A stretch of DNA of 16,341 bases from MGOM01 sp035455265 (GTDB lineage: Bacteria; Chloroflexota; Anaerolineae; Anaerolineales; E44-bin32), in the NCBI GenBank assembly GCA_035455265.1, contig DATIFK010000090.1:1-16341 (forward strand), written 5' to 3'. This document shows positions 15,348-16,341 of the stretch, piece after piece (position 1 is the stretch's first letter; each line of letters starts with the position of its first letter). The position numbers and the translations under genes are program-made. The notes under the pieces were generated by a model. It ran no database searches, was not told the origin of the DNA, and was given only the letters and a program-made list of their open reading frames with translations.

Positions 15348-16208
15348 ATGTCCCAACCCGATGACTTCGCCTTCGGCACCGTCGGATCGCCGCCGTCTGT
15401 TCCGCCCAAGCCGGGGGGCTCCATCGGAGCGATCTCCTACCTGGCGTCGCTGGGTCTGACCGCCTTCGAACTGGCCTGGGTCCAATCGGTTCGTGTCAGT
15501 GAGGCGACGTGCGAGGCGATACGCCAGGCGTCGAGCCGCTCCGGGGTGTCGATCAGCGTCCACGCCCCCTACTTCATCAACCTGAACGCCGACCGAAAGG
15601 AATGGCCGAAGGCACGCAAACGCCTGATGGACGCGGCCCGCTACGGGGCCCTGGCCGGCGCGACCGACATCGTCTTCCACCCCGGATCCTACTTCGGCAG
15701 CGAGCCGGCGGTCGTGCTCGAGAAGGCCATCCCGCGCCTGCGCGCCTGCGCCGAAGAGCTAAAGGCAGAGGGCGTGGATGTGATCCTGCGGCCGGAGACG
15801 ATGGGCAAGTCGGCCATGTTGGGATCGGTGGAGGACACCGTGGCCATGGCCAAAGAAGTGCCCGGCGTCCTCCCCTGCCTCGACTTCGCCCACCTCCACT
15901 CTCGCCCGGGCGACGGGACGATCAACACCGTGGAGGAGTGGACCGGTATCCTGCGGCAGGTCCGTCAACAACTCGGCGTGGCAGCCGCACGGCATCTCCA
16001 CATTCACCTCTCAGGGATCGCCTATGGTCCCAAAGGCGAACGGGAGCACTTGATGCTCGTCGAGTCGGACATGGACGTCGTCGCACTTCTGCGGGCACTC
16101 CGGCGCGAGGGCTGCGCTGGCCGGATCCTGTGCGAGAGTCCGCACCAGGACACGGATGCCTTGCTCCTGAAGCAGGCCTGGGAGCATCAGGCTTCCCTTC
16201 CCGCGTGA
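15348..16208 (+). CDS. Endonuclease IV-like TIM-barrel protein (probable AP endonuclease)
   Basis: 286 aa, AP endonuclease family 2 / xylose isomerase-like TIM barrel. Endonuclease IV cuts DNA at abasic sites using three zinc ions. Probable metal ligands are His72 (SVHAPYF), His111 (VFHPG), Glu150 (RPETMG), Asp179 and His182 (LDFAH), a His at 216-220 (HLHIHLSG), His234 (GEREHL) and Glu263 (LCESP). The Asp-x-His pair of E. coli Nfo (Asp229, His231) is not kept exactly: two residues before His234 is Arg, with Glu231 three before. The N-terminus GTVGSPPS differs from classic Nfo and recalls archaeal-type Nfo-like proteins. AGAGG lies 6 bases before the ATG. It begins 28 bases after the ligase stop and overlaps the UDG gene by 4 bases, which supports a DNA-repair role. 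Confidence 0.85.
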   Translation: MSQPDDFAFGTVGSPPSVPPKPGGSIGAISYLASLGLTAFELAWVQSVRVSEATCEAIRQASSRSGVSISVHAPYFINLNADRKEWPKARKRLMDAARYGALAGATDIVFHPGSYFGSEPAVVLEKAIPRLRACAEELKAEGVDVILRPETMGKSAMLGSVEDTVAMAKEVPGVLPCLDFAHLHSRPGDGTINTVEEWTGILRQVRQQLGVAAARHLHIHLSGIAYGPKGEREHLMLVESDMDVVALLRALRREGCAGRILCESPHQDTDALLLKQAWEHQASLPA

Positions 16209-16341
16209 TCTCCCGACGCGACCGTCAACTGGCGGCGTTGCACGCCCGCATGCGGGCGTGCCGGCGCTGCCTGGCGGCAGGCTACACCATCACGCCCCCG
16301 GCGATCTTCTCAGGCTCCAGTTCGGCGCGGATCATGGTCAT
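16205..16341 (+). CDS. Uracil-DNA glycosylase superfamily protein, N-terminal fragment (runs off window)
   Basis: The first 45 codons of a gene cut by the right edge. It starts with GTG at 16205, overlapping the stop of the endonuclease IV-like gene (GTGA). The visible part reads like the N-terminus of family 4/5 uracil-DNA glycosylases: helix LAALHARMRACRRCLAAG, followed by a hydrophobic strand ARIMV just before where the GxAPG uracil-pocket motif should come. Cys19 and Cys22 (CRRC) match the first pair of the four cysteines that bind a 4Fe-4S cluster in these enzymes. The enzyme would remove uracil and leave an abasic site, the substrate of the gene before it. The active-site motifs lie outside the window, so the call rests on the N-terminal pattern and the context. 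Confidence 0.75.
   Translation, partial: MISRRDRQLAALHARMRACRRCLAAGYTITPPAIFSGSSSARIMV
16240..16261. repeat. 22-base perfect palindrome inside the UDG gene start
   Basis: A perfect 11+11 palindrome centred on GCATGC, at codons 12-19 of the UDG reading frame. It could form a hairpin in the mRNA or bind a dimeric protein, but it encodes the conserved HARMRAC helix, so it may be chance in GC-rich coding DNA. Confidence 0.5.

Overview
The window is a GC-rich, gene-dense piece of bacterial chromosome. Gene content and style suggest a member of the Chloroflexota, probably Anaerolineae-like: acyl-CoA dehydrogenase with fixAB, a large multi-GAF sensor kinase, a hydrolase-ligase fusion, small secreted lipoproteins, and heptad repeats between genes. 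This placement is an inference from gene families; there is no rRNA or marker tree here. I saw no transposase, phage gene, tRNA, rRNA or CRISPR array. No stretch longer than about 260 bases lacks a gene.

Layout. (1) Positions 2-847: the C-terminal half of an M3 oligoendopeptidase, cut by the window edge. It converges on a minus-strand operon, with a strong hairpin between them (1005-1035). (2) 1082-4179, minus strand, transcribed acyl-CoA dehydrogenase, then etfB (fixA), then etfA (fixB): an acyl-CoA oxidation and electron-transfer unit. (3) 4180-4435: a divergent intergenic region with a TATAAT box facing each way and a two-armed heptad repeat between them. (4) 4436-6543: a membrane-anchored or secreted TPR protein and a lipoprotein with a probable jelly-roll domain. 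(5) 6655-10080: yqeY, a PgpH-like 7TM HD phosphodiesterase, ybeY and dgkA, tightly packed, the last two joined by ATGA overlaps. The order is like the Firmicutes yqeY...phoH-pgpH-ybeY-dgkA neighbourhood but without phoH. (6) 10143-12692: a soluble-looking GAF-GAF-GAF-PAS histidine kinase with its own promoter and no response regulator beside it. (7) 12800-15319: a single protein joining a serine alpha/beta hydrolase to a long-chain acyl-CoA ligase. (8) 15348 to the right edge: an endonuclease IV-like TIM-barrel protein overlapping by 4 bases a uracil-DNA glycosylase that runs off the window. Together these look like a base-excision-repair pair.

The most unusual signals are: (a) three intergenic inverted repeats built from 7-base units around (T)CAGT, at 4216-4409, 6550-6626 and 12705-12788, two of them beside TATAAT boxes; (b) three neighbouring genes whose -10-like box lies only 6-8 bases before the start codon, implying leaderless mRNAs; (c) the hydrolase-ligase fusion; and (d) the coupled endonuclease IV-like/UDG pair.
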